Shown: positions 40,166 through 53,174 of the stretch, one piece after another
How the letters are laid out: each line of letters begins with the position of its first letter
Numbering within the stretch: the first letter of the stretch is position 1
DNA from: Papio anubis
Lineage: Eukaryota > Chordata > Mammalia > Primates > Cercopithecidae
Direction of reading: 5' to 3'
DNA: 64,000 nt
Assembly (NCBI RefSeq): GCF_008728515.1
Contig: NC_044977.1
Span: 165,525,139-165,589,138 of the forward strand
Notes under the pieces: model-generated
Databases searched by the model: none
What the model saw: the letters and a program-made list of their open reading frames with translations, nothing else
What the model was told of the DNA's origin: nothing
Position numbers and translations under genes: made by a program

Positions 40166-43100
40166 ACATAGAATTTATACAAAATAATAATAATAACATT
40201 ATAAGGAAAGAAAGAAAAAGAAAAATTCCTACCTGCATGAACATAATTATAAGAATTAGAAGTGCCAGCATCTCCATATGAGAAGGAACCAAAACAAGAA
40301 TGCTGGCACCATGAAAAATCTGAATGTAGTGACACTACTAAAGGACTGCACTAACTCTCCAGCAGTGGTCACTATCCAAAATAGAAACTCAGAAATAACA
40401 GATAAATAATTCAAAACATGGATTGCAAGGAAGTTCACTGAGAGACCCAAGACAAGGTGGAAAATCAACACAAAAAAATTTATAAAGCAATCCAGTAAAT
40501 GAAGAAAGAGATAAACGCCCTAAAAAGAAAATCAATCAGAACTTCAGGAATTGAAAAACTCACTTAAGGAACCTCAAAATACAATTGAAGATCTTATCAA
40601 TAGACTGGATCAAGTAGAAGAAAGAAGCTCAGAGCCAGAAAGCCAGTCTTTTCAACTAACCCAGTCTGACAAAAAATGAAGAAAAAAAGAATTTTAAAAA
40701 ATGGTGAAAATCTTTGAGAAATATGAGCTCATGTAAACTGATCAAGCCTACAAATTACTGGCATTCCTTGGAGAGAAGGTGGAAAAGCGAATTAACTGGA
40801 AAATACATTTGAGGGACTCATTCAAGAAAATGCCCCTAATCTTGCTAGAGAGATGGAAATTCAGATATAAGAAATTCAGAGAACACCTGTGAAACACTAT
40901 ACAAAATAAATATCACCAAGACATATAGCCTCTAGACTATCCAAGGTCAGCACTATAGAAAAAACTTAAAGGCAGCTAGAGGAAAAGGGAAAATAACATA
41001 CAAAGGGAACCCCATCAAGCTAACAACAGACTTGTCAGAAAAAGGCTTACAAGCCAAGAGAGATTGGGGGTCTATTTTTAACAGTTAAAGAAAAGAAATT
41101 CCAATCAATAATTTTATATCCTGCCAAGCTGAACTCATAAATGAAGGAGAAATAAAATCTTTTACAGACAAGCAAGCACCAAGGGAATTTGTTACCACTA
41201 CACCTGCCTTACAAGAGATTCTTAAGGAGTTCTACACATGGAAACAAAAGAATAATAACTGCTGCTACAAAAACACACTTAAGTATACAGCTCACAGACC
41301 CCATAAAACCAAAATACAATCGAAACTACACAGCAAACAGCTAACAACTTCACGATAAGATCAAAACCTCACATATCAATACTAACCTTGAAGATAAATG
41401 GTCTAAATGATCCACTTAAAAGTCACAGAGTACTAAGTTAGATAAGAAAACAAGACCCATTCATCTGCTCTCTTTTAGGGATCTGTTTCACACGTACTGA
41501 CACCCATAGGCTTACAAGGTTGGAGAAAGATATACCATGCAAACAGAAAACAAAAAACAGAGAGTCGGAGTTACTATTCTCATATCAGATGAAACAGACT
41601 TTAAAGCAACAAGAGTGAAAAATGACAAGAAGCACATTACATAATGATAAATTGTTCAAGTCAACAAGAAGACTTAACTATCATAAATATGTACACACCA
41701 AACACGGGAGCACCCAAATTCATAAAACAAGAACTTCTAGAACTACAAAAAGACTTAGACAGCCACACAATAGTAGTGGGGGTATTCAAGACCCCACCAA
41801 AAACATTAGACAGATCATCACAGCAGAAAACCAACCAAGAAATTCTGGACTTACACTCAGCACTTGACCAACTGGACCTAATAAACATCTGTAGAATACA
41901 CCACTCATCAACTACAGAATATATGCTCTTCCCATCTGGACATCTGGACATGGAACATACTCCAAGAAATCACGTGCTCAATAAATTAAAAAATAAATAA
42001 ATCTCAATAATATTTTTAAAAAACTAAAAATCATACAAACTGTAGTCTCAGACCACAGTGGAATATAATAGAAATCAATACAAGGAGGCCTCTCAAAAAC
42101 CACACAATTATAGGGAAATTAAACAACTTGCTCCTGAATGACTTTTGGGTAAACAAAGAAGGCAGAAATTTAAAAATTATTTTAAATAAATGGAAACAGA
42201 GACACAACCTATCAAAATCTCTGGGATGTAGCCAAAGCAGTGTTAAGAGGAAAGTTTATAGCACTAAACGCCTACCTCAAAAAGTTAAAAACATCTCATT
42301 TTAACAATCTAACCTAACATCTAGAAGAACTAGAAAAACAAGAACAAAGTAACCTTAAAGCTAACAGGAGTAAAGAAATAACTAAAATCAGAGTGGAAGT
42401 GAATAAAATTAAAACCTAATAATCCATTTAAAAAATCAACCAAACCAAAAATTAGTTTCTTAAAAGATAAACAAGGTCAATAGACCACAAGATTATCAAA
42501 GAAAAAGAAAAGAGAGAGAAAGTCCAAATAAGTACAATCAGAAACAGCAAAGGTGACAGTGCTACTGACCCCACAGAAATACAAAAGATTATCAGAGAAT
42601 GTTATGAACACCTCTATGGACACAAACTAAAAATCTAGAGGAAATGAATAAATTCTTGGAAAGACAAAATTTCCCAAGATTGAATCAGGAAGAAAATGAA
42701 ACACTGAACAGACCAATATCGAGTTCCAAAATTGAATCAGTAATAAAAAGCCTACCAAGCAAAAAAAAAAAAAAAGCCCTGGACCAGTTGAATTTACCAC
42801 TAAATAATACCAGAAGTACAGAGAAAGCTAGGTACCAATTCCACTAGAACTAATTTCAAAAACTTGAGGCAAAGGGATTCTCCCTCACTCTTTCTATGAA
42901 TCTAGCAGACCCTAACACCAAAACCTGGTAAGAATATAGTGAAAAAATCAAACTACAGGCCAATATACCTGATGAACATAGAAACAACAATTCTCAACAA
43001 AATATAGCAAACCAAACTCAACAGCACATCAAAAAGTTAATTCACCATGATCAACTAGACTTTATTCCTGGGATGCAAGGTTCGTTCCACATGTACAAAA

Positions 43101-45450
43101 CAATAAATGTGGTTTACTGCATAGACAGAATTAAAAGCAGAAACCATAAGATCATCTTAATAGACACAGAAAAAGATTTTTATAAAGTCAAACATCCCTT
43201 TGTTACAAAACCTCTGAAGAAACTAGGCATCAAAAGAGCATGTCTTGAAATAAGAGCCATCTATGACAAACCCACAGCCAATATCATACTGAACAGGCAT
43301 AAACCGAAAACTTTCCCCTTGAGAATTAGAACAAGACAAGGATACCCATTGTCCCACCTTCTATTCAACATAGCACTGGAAGTCCTAGAGAGCAATCAGT
43401 CGAGAGAAAGAAATAAAAATCATCCAAACAGGAAAAGAAGAAGTCAAACTCTCTTTTGGGGAGATATGATTCTACACCTTGAAAACCCTAAAGACTCTGC
43501 CAAAAGACTCCTGAAACTGATAAACAACTTCAGCAAAGTTTCGGGATGGAAAATCAATGTACAGAAATCAGTAGTGTGCATTCACACCAGTAATATTCAA
43601 CCTGAAAGCCAAATCAAGAACACAATCCCATTAACCATAGCCACAAAAAGTAATAAATAAATAACTACAAATACATCAAACCAAGGAGATGAAAGATATC
43701 TGCAAGGAGAAATACAAAACACTACTAAATGAAACCATAGATGACACACACAAATAGAAAGACATTCTATGCTCAAGAATTGGAAGAATCAATGTCATTA
43801 AAATGTTCGTACTGCCCAAAGCAATCTACAGACTCAGCACTATTTCTATTAAACTACCAACGTAGTCTTTTAGAATTAGAAAAAAAAAAAAACAGAATTA
43901 GAAGAAAAATCCTAAAATTTACATGAAACCAAAAAAGAGCACAGACAGCCAAAACAATCTTAAGTAAAAAGAACAAAGCCAAAGGCATCACATTACCTGA
44001 CTTCAAACTATACTATAAGGTTACCATAGCCAAAACATCATGATACTGATTTAAAAACAGACACATAAACCAATGGGACAGAATAGAGAACCCAGAAATA
44101 AAACCATACACCTACAACCATCTAATCTTTGATGAAGTCAACAGAAATAAGCAATGGGTGAAAAGACTCCCTATTCAGTAAAATGGTGCTGGAATGCTTA
44201 GATAGCCATATGCAGAAGAATGAAACTGGACCTACTACTTTTCACCATATACAAAAGCTCAAGGTGGATTAAAGAGTTAAATGTAAGAACTCAAACTGTA
44301 ATAATCCTAGAAGAAAACCTAGAACACACCATTCCAGACATGGGCCTTGGGAAAGAATTTGTGACTAAATAGTCAAAAGCAATCACAACAAAAGCAAAAA
44401 TTGACAAGTGGGACCCCATAAAGAGCTTCTGCACAGCAAAAGAAACTACCAACAGAATAAAAAGACAACCTATCGAATGGGAGAAAATATTAGCAAACTA
44501 CGCATCCAACAAAGTCTAATGTCCGAGATATGTAAGAAAGTTAAACAATTCAACAAGCAAAAAACAATTAACTTCACTTAAAAAAAAATGAGCAAAAGAC
44601 ATGAAAAGGCACTTCTGAAGAGAAGACATACACATGGTTAACAAACATTTCTTTAAAATGCTCAATATCACTAATCATAAGAGAAATGCAAGTTAAAACC
44701 ATGAGATGTCATCTCACACCAGTCAGAATGGCTGTTATTATAATGTAAAAAAAAATAAGTGCTGGTGAGGCTGTGGAGAAAAAGGAACACTTACACACTG
44801 TTGGTGGCAATGTAAACTAGCTTAGCCACTGTGGTAAGCAGTTTGGAAATTTCTCAAAGAATTTAAAACAGAACTACCATTTGACCCAGCAATCTCAGTA
44901 CTGGATATATATCCAAAAGAAAACAAATCATTTCTATTAAAAATACATAATGCACTCACATGTTCGTTGCAGCACTCTTCGAATACAATAGTAAAGATAT
45001 AGATTCAATACGGGTGCCCATCAGCAGTGGATTGGATAAAGAAAATGTAGTAAATAAGCACCATGGAATACCACATGGGCAAAAAGAAAAAAAGGAATTA
45101 AATTGTGCCCCTTGCAGCAACATGGATGGAGCTGGAGGCCATTATTCTAATTAAATTAATGCAGGGACAGAAAACCAAATATTACATGTTCTCACTCACA
45201 AGTAGGAACGAGACATCAGGTGCTCATGGACATAAATATGGGAACAATAGCAACTGGGGACTACTAGAGAAGGGAAGGAAGGAGGGAGGAGGACAAGAGT
45301 TGAAAAACTAACTGTTGGGTACCATGCTCACTACGTGGGTCATGGGATTATTCATACCTCAAACCTCAGCATCATGGGTAACATTTTTTACCCATGTAAC
45401 AAACCTGCACATATACCTCCTGAATCTAAAATAAAAGTTGAAAAAGAAAA
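39625..45450 (+). mobile_element. near-complete LINE-1 (L1MA/L1PB age), decayed
   Basis: Plus-strand L1 of about 5.8 kb: tandem-repeat 5' region (39625-40165), ORF1 remnant (about 40300-41300), ORF2 (about 41345-45150) and 3' UTR ending 'ctaaaataaaagttgaaaaa'. ORF2 runs endonuclease (41345-42050), reverse transcriptase (about 42600-43700) and the C-terminal part. Both reading frames are broken by many stops; the longest open piece (43073-43660) covers reverse transcriptase, with the catalytic F-A-D-D motif changed to F-W-G-D, so it is inactive. The subfamily is judged from the 3' UTR wording; a library search would fix it. Confidence 0.9.
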
Positions 45451-45457
45451 CAAAGAA

Positions 45458-45674
45458 GAGATTAGAACAGAGACAACATACACGGCTAGAAGACCCTGTG
45501 AAGACACAATGAGAAAATAGCCATTGACAAGCCAAGGAGAGAGGCTTTAGAGGAAAGCAATCCTGCTGACATTTTGATCTTGGACTTCCAGCCTCTAGCA
45601 CTTGGAGGAAATAAATTTGTTTTTTGAGCCAGTTAGTCTGTAATATTTTTTACAGAAGCCCTAGACAACTAATA
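45458..45674 (+). mobile_element. MLT1 (MaLR) LTR, 3' part
   Basis: 'agccaaggagagaggcttta', 'gatcttggacttccagcctc', 'ggaaataaatttgttttttg' and the terminus 'gccctagacaactaata' match the 3' half of an MLT1 LTR. It starts right after the L1 A-rich end, and no 5' half was found on the other side of that L1. Confidence 0.7.
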
Positions 45675-45936
45675 AAGTGCCCTCCTCTGTTTTAAAAACA
45701 AAAGAGTTCATCTGAAAAACAACTCTTGTTGCAGCCTCTCACATTTTCCCTTTAAAATTAATATGAAGGCCAGGATGAAGACATAATATGACATCTTAGT
45801 CATCAGTAAAAGTTAAGTGTCAACCACTGATATGTTGTAAGCAAGTAGAGGAATTTTCACTAAAAGCCAAGCAAATAGGATTAGATTTAAAAAATATAAA
45901 CAACAGATAGCTTGAGTTTTTTGTGATACCTATTCT

Positions 45937-47546
45937 TTTTTTTTTTTTAATTATACTTTAAGTTCTAGGGTACATGTGCACAACATGCAGATTTGTTACA
46001 TATGTATACATGTGCCATGTTGGTGTGCTGCACCCAGTAACTCGTCATTTACATTAGGTATATCTCCTAATGCTATCCCTCCCCCCTGCCCTCACCCCAC
46101 GACAGGCCCCGGTATGTGATGTTCCCCTTCTTGTGTCCAAGTGTTCTCATTGTTCAATTCCCACCTATGAGTGAGAACATGCAGTGTTTGATTTTCTGTC
46201 CTTGCGATAGTTTGCTCAGAATGAGCAAACTTCCAGCTTCATCTATGTCCCTACAAAGGACATGAACTCATCCTTTTTTATGGCTGCATAGTATTCCATG
46301 GTGTATATGTGCCACTTTTTCCTAATCCAGTCTATCATTGATGGACATTTGGGTTGGTTCCAAGTCTTTGCTATTGTTTATTGTGCCGCAATAAACATAC
46401 GTGTGCAGGCGTCTTTATAGCAGCATGATTTATAATCCTTTGGGTATATACCCATATATTATTGGTATATACCAATATGGGTATATACCCAGTAATACAT
46501 GGGTACGTGTGCATGTGTCTTTATAGCAGCATGATTTATAATCCTTTGGGTATATACTCAGTAGTGGGATTGCTGGGTCAAATGGTATTTCTAGTTCTAG
46601 ATCCTTGAGGAATTGCCACACTGTCTTCCGCAATGGTTGAACTAGTTTACAATCCCACCAACAGTGTAAAAGTGTTCCTATTTCTACACATCCCTTCCAA
46701 CACCTGTTATTTCCTGACTTTTTAATGATCGCCATTCTAACTGGTGTGAGATGGTATCTCATTGTGGTTTTGATTTGCATTTCTCTGATGGTCAGTGATG
46801 ATGAGCATTTTTTCATGTGTCTGTTGGCTGCATAAATGCCTTCTTTTGAGAAGTGTATGCTCATATCCTTTACCCACTTTTTGAAGGGGTTGTTTGTTTT
46901 TTTCTTGTAAATTTGTTTGAGTTCTTTGTAGATTCTGGATATTAGCCCTTTGTCAGATGAGTAGATTGCAAAAATTTTCTCCCATTCTGTAGGTTGCCTA
47001 TTCACTCTGATGGTAGTTTATTTTGCTTTGCAGAAGCTCTTTAGTTTAATTAGATACCATTTGTCAATTTTGGCATTGTTGCCGTTGCTTTTGGTGTTTA
47101 AGACATGAAGTCCTTGCCTGTTTAAAGTTCATATGGAACCAAAAAAGATCCCGCATTCCCAAGACAATCCTAAGCCAAAAGAACAAAGCTGGAGGCATCA
47201 CGCTACCTGACTTCAAATTATACTACAAGGCTACAGTAACCAAAACAGCATGATACTGGTACCAAAACAGTGATATAGACCAATGGAACAGAACAGAGCC
47301 CTCAGAAATAATACCACACATCTACAACCATCTGATCTTTGACAAACCTGACAAAAACAAGAAATGGGGGAAAGATTCCCTATTTAATAAATGGTGCTGG
47401 GAAAACTGGCTAGCCATATGTAGAAAACTGATACTGGATCCCTTCCTTACACCTTATACAAAAATTTATTCAAGAGGGATTAAATACTTAAATGTTAGAC
47501 CCAAAACCATAAAAACCCTAGAAAGAAACCTAGGCAATACCATTGA
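45937..47546 (-). mobile_element. L1PA with 5' inversion (twin priming)
   Basis: A single insertion in two orientations. 45937-47122 is minus-strand L1 (poly(T), 3' UTR, ORF2 C-terminal end); 47123-47546 is plus-strand ORF2 sequence that belongs immediately upstream of it in an intact L1, with only about 20 bases lost at the junction. The duplication gatacctattct flanks the whole unit (45925-45936 and 47547-47558). The minus frame at 46430-47005 (191 codons) is the residual ORF2 C-terminus, not a host gene. Confidence 0.93.
46398..46565 (-). repeat. 106-bp tandem duplication with nested palindromes inside the L1
   Basis: The block 'gtctttatagcagcatgatt' starts at 46411 and again at 46517; the copies match over about 55 bases. 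Between them lie gggtatataccc (twice) and ttggtatataccaa, both self-complementary. Intact L1 copies have this segment once. Confidence 0.85.
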
Positions 47547-48239
47547 GATACCTATTCTAATGGGAAATCCTTCACCCCATGCTCACACTCTGCCCCCTGA
47601 TTCAGAGAGCTGAGGTCTCCAAGAAAATGGGACAATCGTCCCTCTACTGCTTAGACTTTGCTTGAAAACATAACAGTCACTCTGCTAGGCCCAGTAGCTT
47701 TTTCATTCGATTCAAAAGTAAAAGAAACATTAAAGTTTACAAAGTGTTCCAACTAGATTTTGGAGCAGGGAAGGAGATACTCAAATGTTAAAGTGTCAAT
47801 ATTTACTGATAAGTAGGAAAATACAGATATAATGGGATTTTGCAAAATTAAAAGTCACCACTAAATAAAATTTAAAATAGAAAACATACAAATCAAACAA
47901 ACCTTGAAACATATGGAAAAAGATTGGAAAAAAGGAAATACCAAGAAAACACAAATGTAAGAAATAATAGGTCATAAACACCATGATTTTAAAGAATGCT
48001 TAAAGCATAGGACACAGTTCAGGTTATTTCATGTGAAGAACTCAGGAAACAGATTATTACATATTACATGATTCTTATTTGGGATAAAAAAGGAAATAAA
48101 CACACACACAAAAGAATTGAAAACAAATCCAATGAGTAGTAAAATTATTTGGAAGTTTTCCTTTTTAATCGTTAAAAAATAATTGATTTATATCAAATTA
48201 ATATGGTGCTTGCATTTATTGATCACAAACTATTGCATG

Positions 48240-48360
48240 GAAGAGTGCATAATACATTCTTGTACATTATTTCATCTGATCTTTATTGCAATCCCATGAG
48301 GCAGATAATTTCAAGCCGATTTTATAAGAAAAAAACTAAAACTTGAAAAGCTTGAGATTT
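48240..48360 (-). mobile_element. MIR SINE fragment
   Basis: 'cattatttcatctgatcttt', 'attgcaatcccatgaggcag' match the reverse MIR 3' half. Confidence 0.55.
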
Positions 48361-48689
48361 CCTGGGTATCCTTTAAAATTAGGAAATATCTTAACATGAA
48401 AAAATTTATGACTAATGTAATAGAAACCTGCCAGAAATTATTGTCTTAACATTTTGCCATAATTGCTTAATTTCTATTGTTAAATTTAATAAAATGTTAC
48501 AGATAAAGCCTTCAATTCTCACTTGCCCCCTCTTTCTCTCCTCTACTATTATAAACTTGGTGCATAAGATTTTTTAGCTACTATTTTTACTACACAAATG
48601 AGTTAACAAACCAATATATGGCATTATTTTGTCTCATTAACTTCTATGTGAATCATGACAAACGAAAGAAATGATAGTAATAATAATAA

Positions 48690-48900
48690 TAGCAGACATA
48701 CATGAGATTTCCTCAGTACCAGGCAGTGTTCTAGGCACCTACATGGGTTAACTCATTTAGTATTGGCACAATTCTATGAGCCCAATACTATTATTATTCA
48801 CATTTACAGGTAAGAAAACACACCATAGACTAAATAACTTGTTCTAAATCCCAATCACACAGATAGTATACGTGAGAGCTGGGATTTCTGTCTTCCTTTT
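48690..48900 (-). mobile_element. MIR SINE, well preserved
   Basis: 'ccaggcagtgttctaggcac', 'gggttaactcatttagtatt', 'ccaatactattattattcac', 'aatcacacagatagtatacg' follow MIR in reverse from its 3' end. Confidence 0.7.
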
Positions 48901-49192
48901 GGGATTTTTACTTTCTCACAGAGCATTTACCCATGATAACAGATGTAAATCTTATATGTTTATTTATTTATGTTTATTATTCTACCATCAACTGTTGATT
49001 TATTCATTTTGATTGATTTATCCATCTCCTTACTGAAGCACAATTACTTGTTTTGCACTTATTAATGAAAGTAGAGAGCAATGAGCAATCAAATATGAGT
49101 TCCCTTGTATACATGCAAGAATTTCTCTAGGTAAGATATGTACAAGTGCACTTGCTCAGTCCAAATGCTCATGCATCTGCATTGTTAGCATA

Positions 49193-49268
49193 TTAGGTTG
49201 GTGCAAAAGTAATTTTGCCATTTCTTTAATGTAATATAAAAACAACAATTACTTTTGCACCAAACTAA
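49193..49268. mobile_element. MADE1 miniature mariner element (miR-548 source family)
   Basis: A 76-bp palindromic element: 'ttaggttggtgcaaaagtaa' at the left, 'caattacttttgcaccaaac' at the right, with TA on both sides (49191-49192, 49269-49270) as expected for mariner transposition. MADE1 is normally 80 bp. As RNA it folds into a hairpin, and primate miR-548 genes are known to derive from this family. Whether this copy is processed is unknown. Confidence 0.93.
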
Positions 49269-51016
49269 TATATTGCTAAATTCTTGTCTCAAGTAGTTGT
49301 GCCAATTTATTGTTTGGTAGTTTTCTGTATTCTTTCCCCAGATCTTCATTAGCAATTGTTACCAGTGTTCTTCAATTTGTAAAAATCTGGGTGGTATGAA
49401 ATAATGCTTAATTCTTATTTTCATTTCCATTTCCCTGAGTAGGTAAGGTGGAATACTTTTTCATATATTTTTTGACCAGTACTGTTTCTCTTTGATGAAT
49501 TAGACACTTAGCTCATTAACTTGCAGGTTATCTTCTTTCCTAAGTAATCTATTTAATGCTATATATTTTAAGTGTAAAATTTTTTTAAATTATCATTTAA
49601 ATTATGTGGGACTTTTGAAGTTGATTCTTATTACTGATTTCTAATTATGTGCATTGGTCATCACAGAATTTGGTTTACATGATACTGATTCTTCAGTATT
49701 TGCTGAGGCTCAGTTTGTACATAATCTTTGTGTACTTGGATAGAATATGCATTAATTCTTAGTGTTTTATATATTTCCATTAGATCAAGCTTTTGAGTTT
49801 AATTGTACACATATTATAGGACCTTATTAATTATTTTCTAATCAAATATGTAGAGAAATTTTATTTGGTGCTTTTTCAGGTTTCGATTCACTTTCTACAG
49901 TGTTCAGTTTGTGTTTTATAGTTCAAATATTTTTATTAGGTCAAGCTTCTGAATTGAAGTTAAATATTTAAAACATACTACCTCCCTGTATTTCCCATTT
50001 TTGTTTCATTAGTTCAAATTCATTGTGTTCTAAGTTTCTGTTCTGCTAACCTTGTGAATGGTAAATTATTCCCTCATGTGTTTTGTAATTTTTTAAAAAT
50101 TCTTATTCTGAGCTTGTCTTCAGTAGCACTCTTTCTGTAGAAATCCTGTGCACACTGAACTGTGAAAATATACAGAATTTAGGTGGTGATTGTTTATGTC
50201 TTTGCTTCTCTCAATGATGCTAGTATTATCACCTGCCCTGGGATGAAATTTTTAAAAACTTCTTAACATCAAAATTCCTGTGCCTCATAGATAGTGTGCT
50301 TCCAAAGCACAAGGCTGAATTTTTAAATTTGCTTAAAAGAGACTACTTTTTAAAACTCCTTTGTCATTTCCATAAGCTGGTAGGTAAATTATTTCTTTCT
50401 TTCTCCCTGCATGTTTCACCCTTTCACTAACCCAGTTTTACAAAAGGTGTAAGTTCCAGTGTTTGTAGGCTTTAAGAGTTATCTCCTATGCCTTGCAATG
50501 GCATGAAACTCAGGCCCACCGACATCATTACCACTGATTGGCTTCCCATCTCTTCCCCTATCAGCATCACCACCATAGTGTCAGCTAACTAACTTCCTAC
50601 TCTTTATTTTTAATATGGAAATTTCACTTCCAAAATATTATATATATTTGGAAGATATATGTATAATCTAATATATATTAAATTAGATATTTTTGAAGAA
50701 TATATTCATATATGTATATGGGTGTTTGTGTGTATATATATATTTCCAGTATTTATAGGTATTTATATCAGAAGGGCTTGCACATTAACTAAGTTTATGA
50801 TCTTGCCAGAACCACAGTATTAATTTCTACCAAAAGAATAGGGCCTAAATTCCAGTGCGATTTTGTTATATATTTTGTTTGAAATATAACAATGGTTGTT
50901 ATCTACCCATAAGAGGCCAACTGAATAACGGTTAATTACTCTGGACCTTATTCTTGCTTGGAATAAGTAAGATTATTGCAAGATTATTATGCTTATAAGT
51001 AATCTTATAAGTAAGA

Positions 51017-51052
51017 TTTCCCACATAAAGGGATTTCCCTTTATGTGGGAAA
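51017..51052. repeat. perfect 17-bp inverted repeat, 2-bp loop
   Basis: tttcccacataaaggga at 51017-51033 is followed after TT by its exact complement at 51036-51052. The upstream 60 bases hold several near-repeats of 'gtaagatt' and 'ataagtaa'. Confidence 0.95.
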
Positions 51053-51349
51053 ATCATTTAAATGTAAGACCTCAAATCTTCAATCCTTCAAACAGAATTT
51101 TTCAGTTAGCAGGAATATAAATTATGCTTCTGAATTGAAAAGAGATCATAAAATATGCTTAATATACAATTATTTTTTTCTAACTGCTACTTTAATCATA
51201 GTAATTCCTTTGGAATGCATGACAAGTTAATATACTGCAGATTATGTGTCTAAGAGACTACAGATACGAAAAAAGACAAAACAGAAAAGAACCAAGGCTT
51301 TGAGACTGTGACAGTTAAATCCAATAAGGTTTTCAGTATTTTCTATAAA

Positions 51350-51910
51350 ATAAATAATTATTGATTACCTAAGAGTGGCACACTGTTGTGAATAATACTA
51401 AGAATTGAAAAATAGAGTCTGCCTCCTTTAAATGTATTCTCATTAGAAAATCAAGGTGGACACAAAAATATTGTAAAAAGTAAAATAAAATGTAAAAAGA
51501 CAAAAATGTTAGTTCGGTGTGTGTTTGCACAAGTAGAAATTTCCTTAAAAGTTCAGAAAGACACAGAAATAACTCTGAATCTCTCTAAAGGTGGCATTTG
51601 AACTGGGCTTCAAAAGGTGAATATTATTTTCGAGGATTCATCAGAGAGCATTTCAGGTGAGAGGCTCAGTGTGAATAAATGCATGAAAGTAGGAAATCTC
51701 ACAGTGTATTTGAGGAATTGTGAGTGGATCAGTTGGCTTATAGTAGAAAATTAATGAATAGCTGAATTTGCAAGATTAAAAAAAACCTAAAGGAGAAGGA
51801 GACATGGTGTACGTGGATGAAGCAGGCTGGATACTAAACTAAAGGTTAATGAAATTCAGTTCTAAAAAAGGTGGAGAAAGCAAGTCTCATCTGAAAGAAC
51901 TAATCATGAC
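51350..51910 (-). mobile_element. L2 LINE fragment
   Basis: Reverse L2: 'aggtggcatttgaactgggc', 'ttcaaaaggtgaatattatt', 'gagagcatttcaggtgagag', 'gtggatgaagcaggctggat'. Confidence 0.55.
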
Positions 51911-53174
51911 CTAACTCCAGCACCAATATAGCTTAAGTTTGGCCACATCTGAGTTTTCTAGAGAATTTGAGAATCAGGAGTTTTTTATAAATCTCTAATA
52001 TTTAAACATTGGCAAATACTTCAGAACTTGAAAACATCATATAAAGCCCAAACAAAATATCTGTGTGTCTGATCAAGCCCATTGGTCACTAATTTGCCAT
52101 CCTAGACACAAAGAAAGTGAAATAAATGGATAATACCAAAATGATGGGTTGGGCTTTTAGCTGAGGTGTCTGAGTATGATCCCTAAGACATACCCAGACA
52201 GAGAGTAAGAGATGATGTAACTAGGTTTCTTGATTGATATAATAATTTAAAAATATTAACGCAAACTTGAGAGAAACACTGAAAGTGATTTTCTTCACAA
52301 TATTTGCCAAATGATTTTCATCCAGCTGCACATTCTTGTGAAAAGAAATATCAGTGCTGTTTTTAGGTAAAGGTCTCATGCTCTCTATACTTGCACTAAT
52401 GAAAAGGTATTCTATTATACTAATTGGGGGAATATTTCCATAACAGTGTTTTGGCATTTATAAAGAATTTCCACCAGAATACATTCCCCATACGAGATTT
52501 TAACAAACATGAACATAACTCATAGATACATGATAGGAAATGAAAGATAAACATTTAATCTAAACTAGTTAGTTAGACATCTGGAATAAAATTGTAATAC
52601 CTCTTCTCTATTTTTCATCATACATGTATATGTGGCTGTTTGCTTTGTATTTAGGGTTTTTCCATCTAGTCACAAAAAGAAGTAATTAAAATATGTTATG
52701 CACCCTTCGGCCCTAAAGAAACTACTGCCAAAATATCTATGCTGACATGGACTTTACTTGAACATGAGAGTCCTTGGGTTTTTTCTTATTTTTTCATTGA
52801 AATTAGCCAGAAAAGATAGAAACAAAACCCAATTTTAATTTCTCAGAAACTCAGAGCCCAGAACATTATTCAAGATAGAAAATATTTACAAAGGCCCCCA
52901 TTTTAAAAACTGGTGGATCCACATCCTACTATATTTATCCATACTCCTATCCTTTACACCAAACTCAAGCAGAAAGGGGATACCAGAAGGTTCAGTCACT
53001 TGAAGTACTAAAGGCAAAAATAAAAATTAACTCCTATTTAGCTTTATGTAGCTTTCAACATCTCTAAATTCATTTTCTATTATAATGATACTTAAAATTC
53101 ACCTTTGGCTTGACAGTTCTCAATGAACCTGTGTTTAGGATAAAATGTCATATGACAATTTTTAAGAATATATG

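Noticed and set aside
43073..43660. 195-codon reverse-transcriptase-like frame as a domesticated gene
   Set aside because: It is a fragment of the L1 ORF2 at 39625-45450 with stops on both sides and a damaged catalytic motif.
46430..47005. 191-codon minus-strand frame as a host protein
   Set aside because: It is the L1 ORF2 C-terminus within a 5'-inverted insertion.
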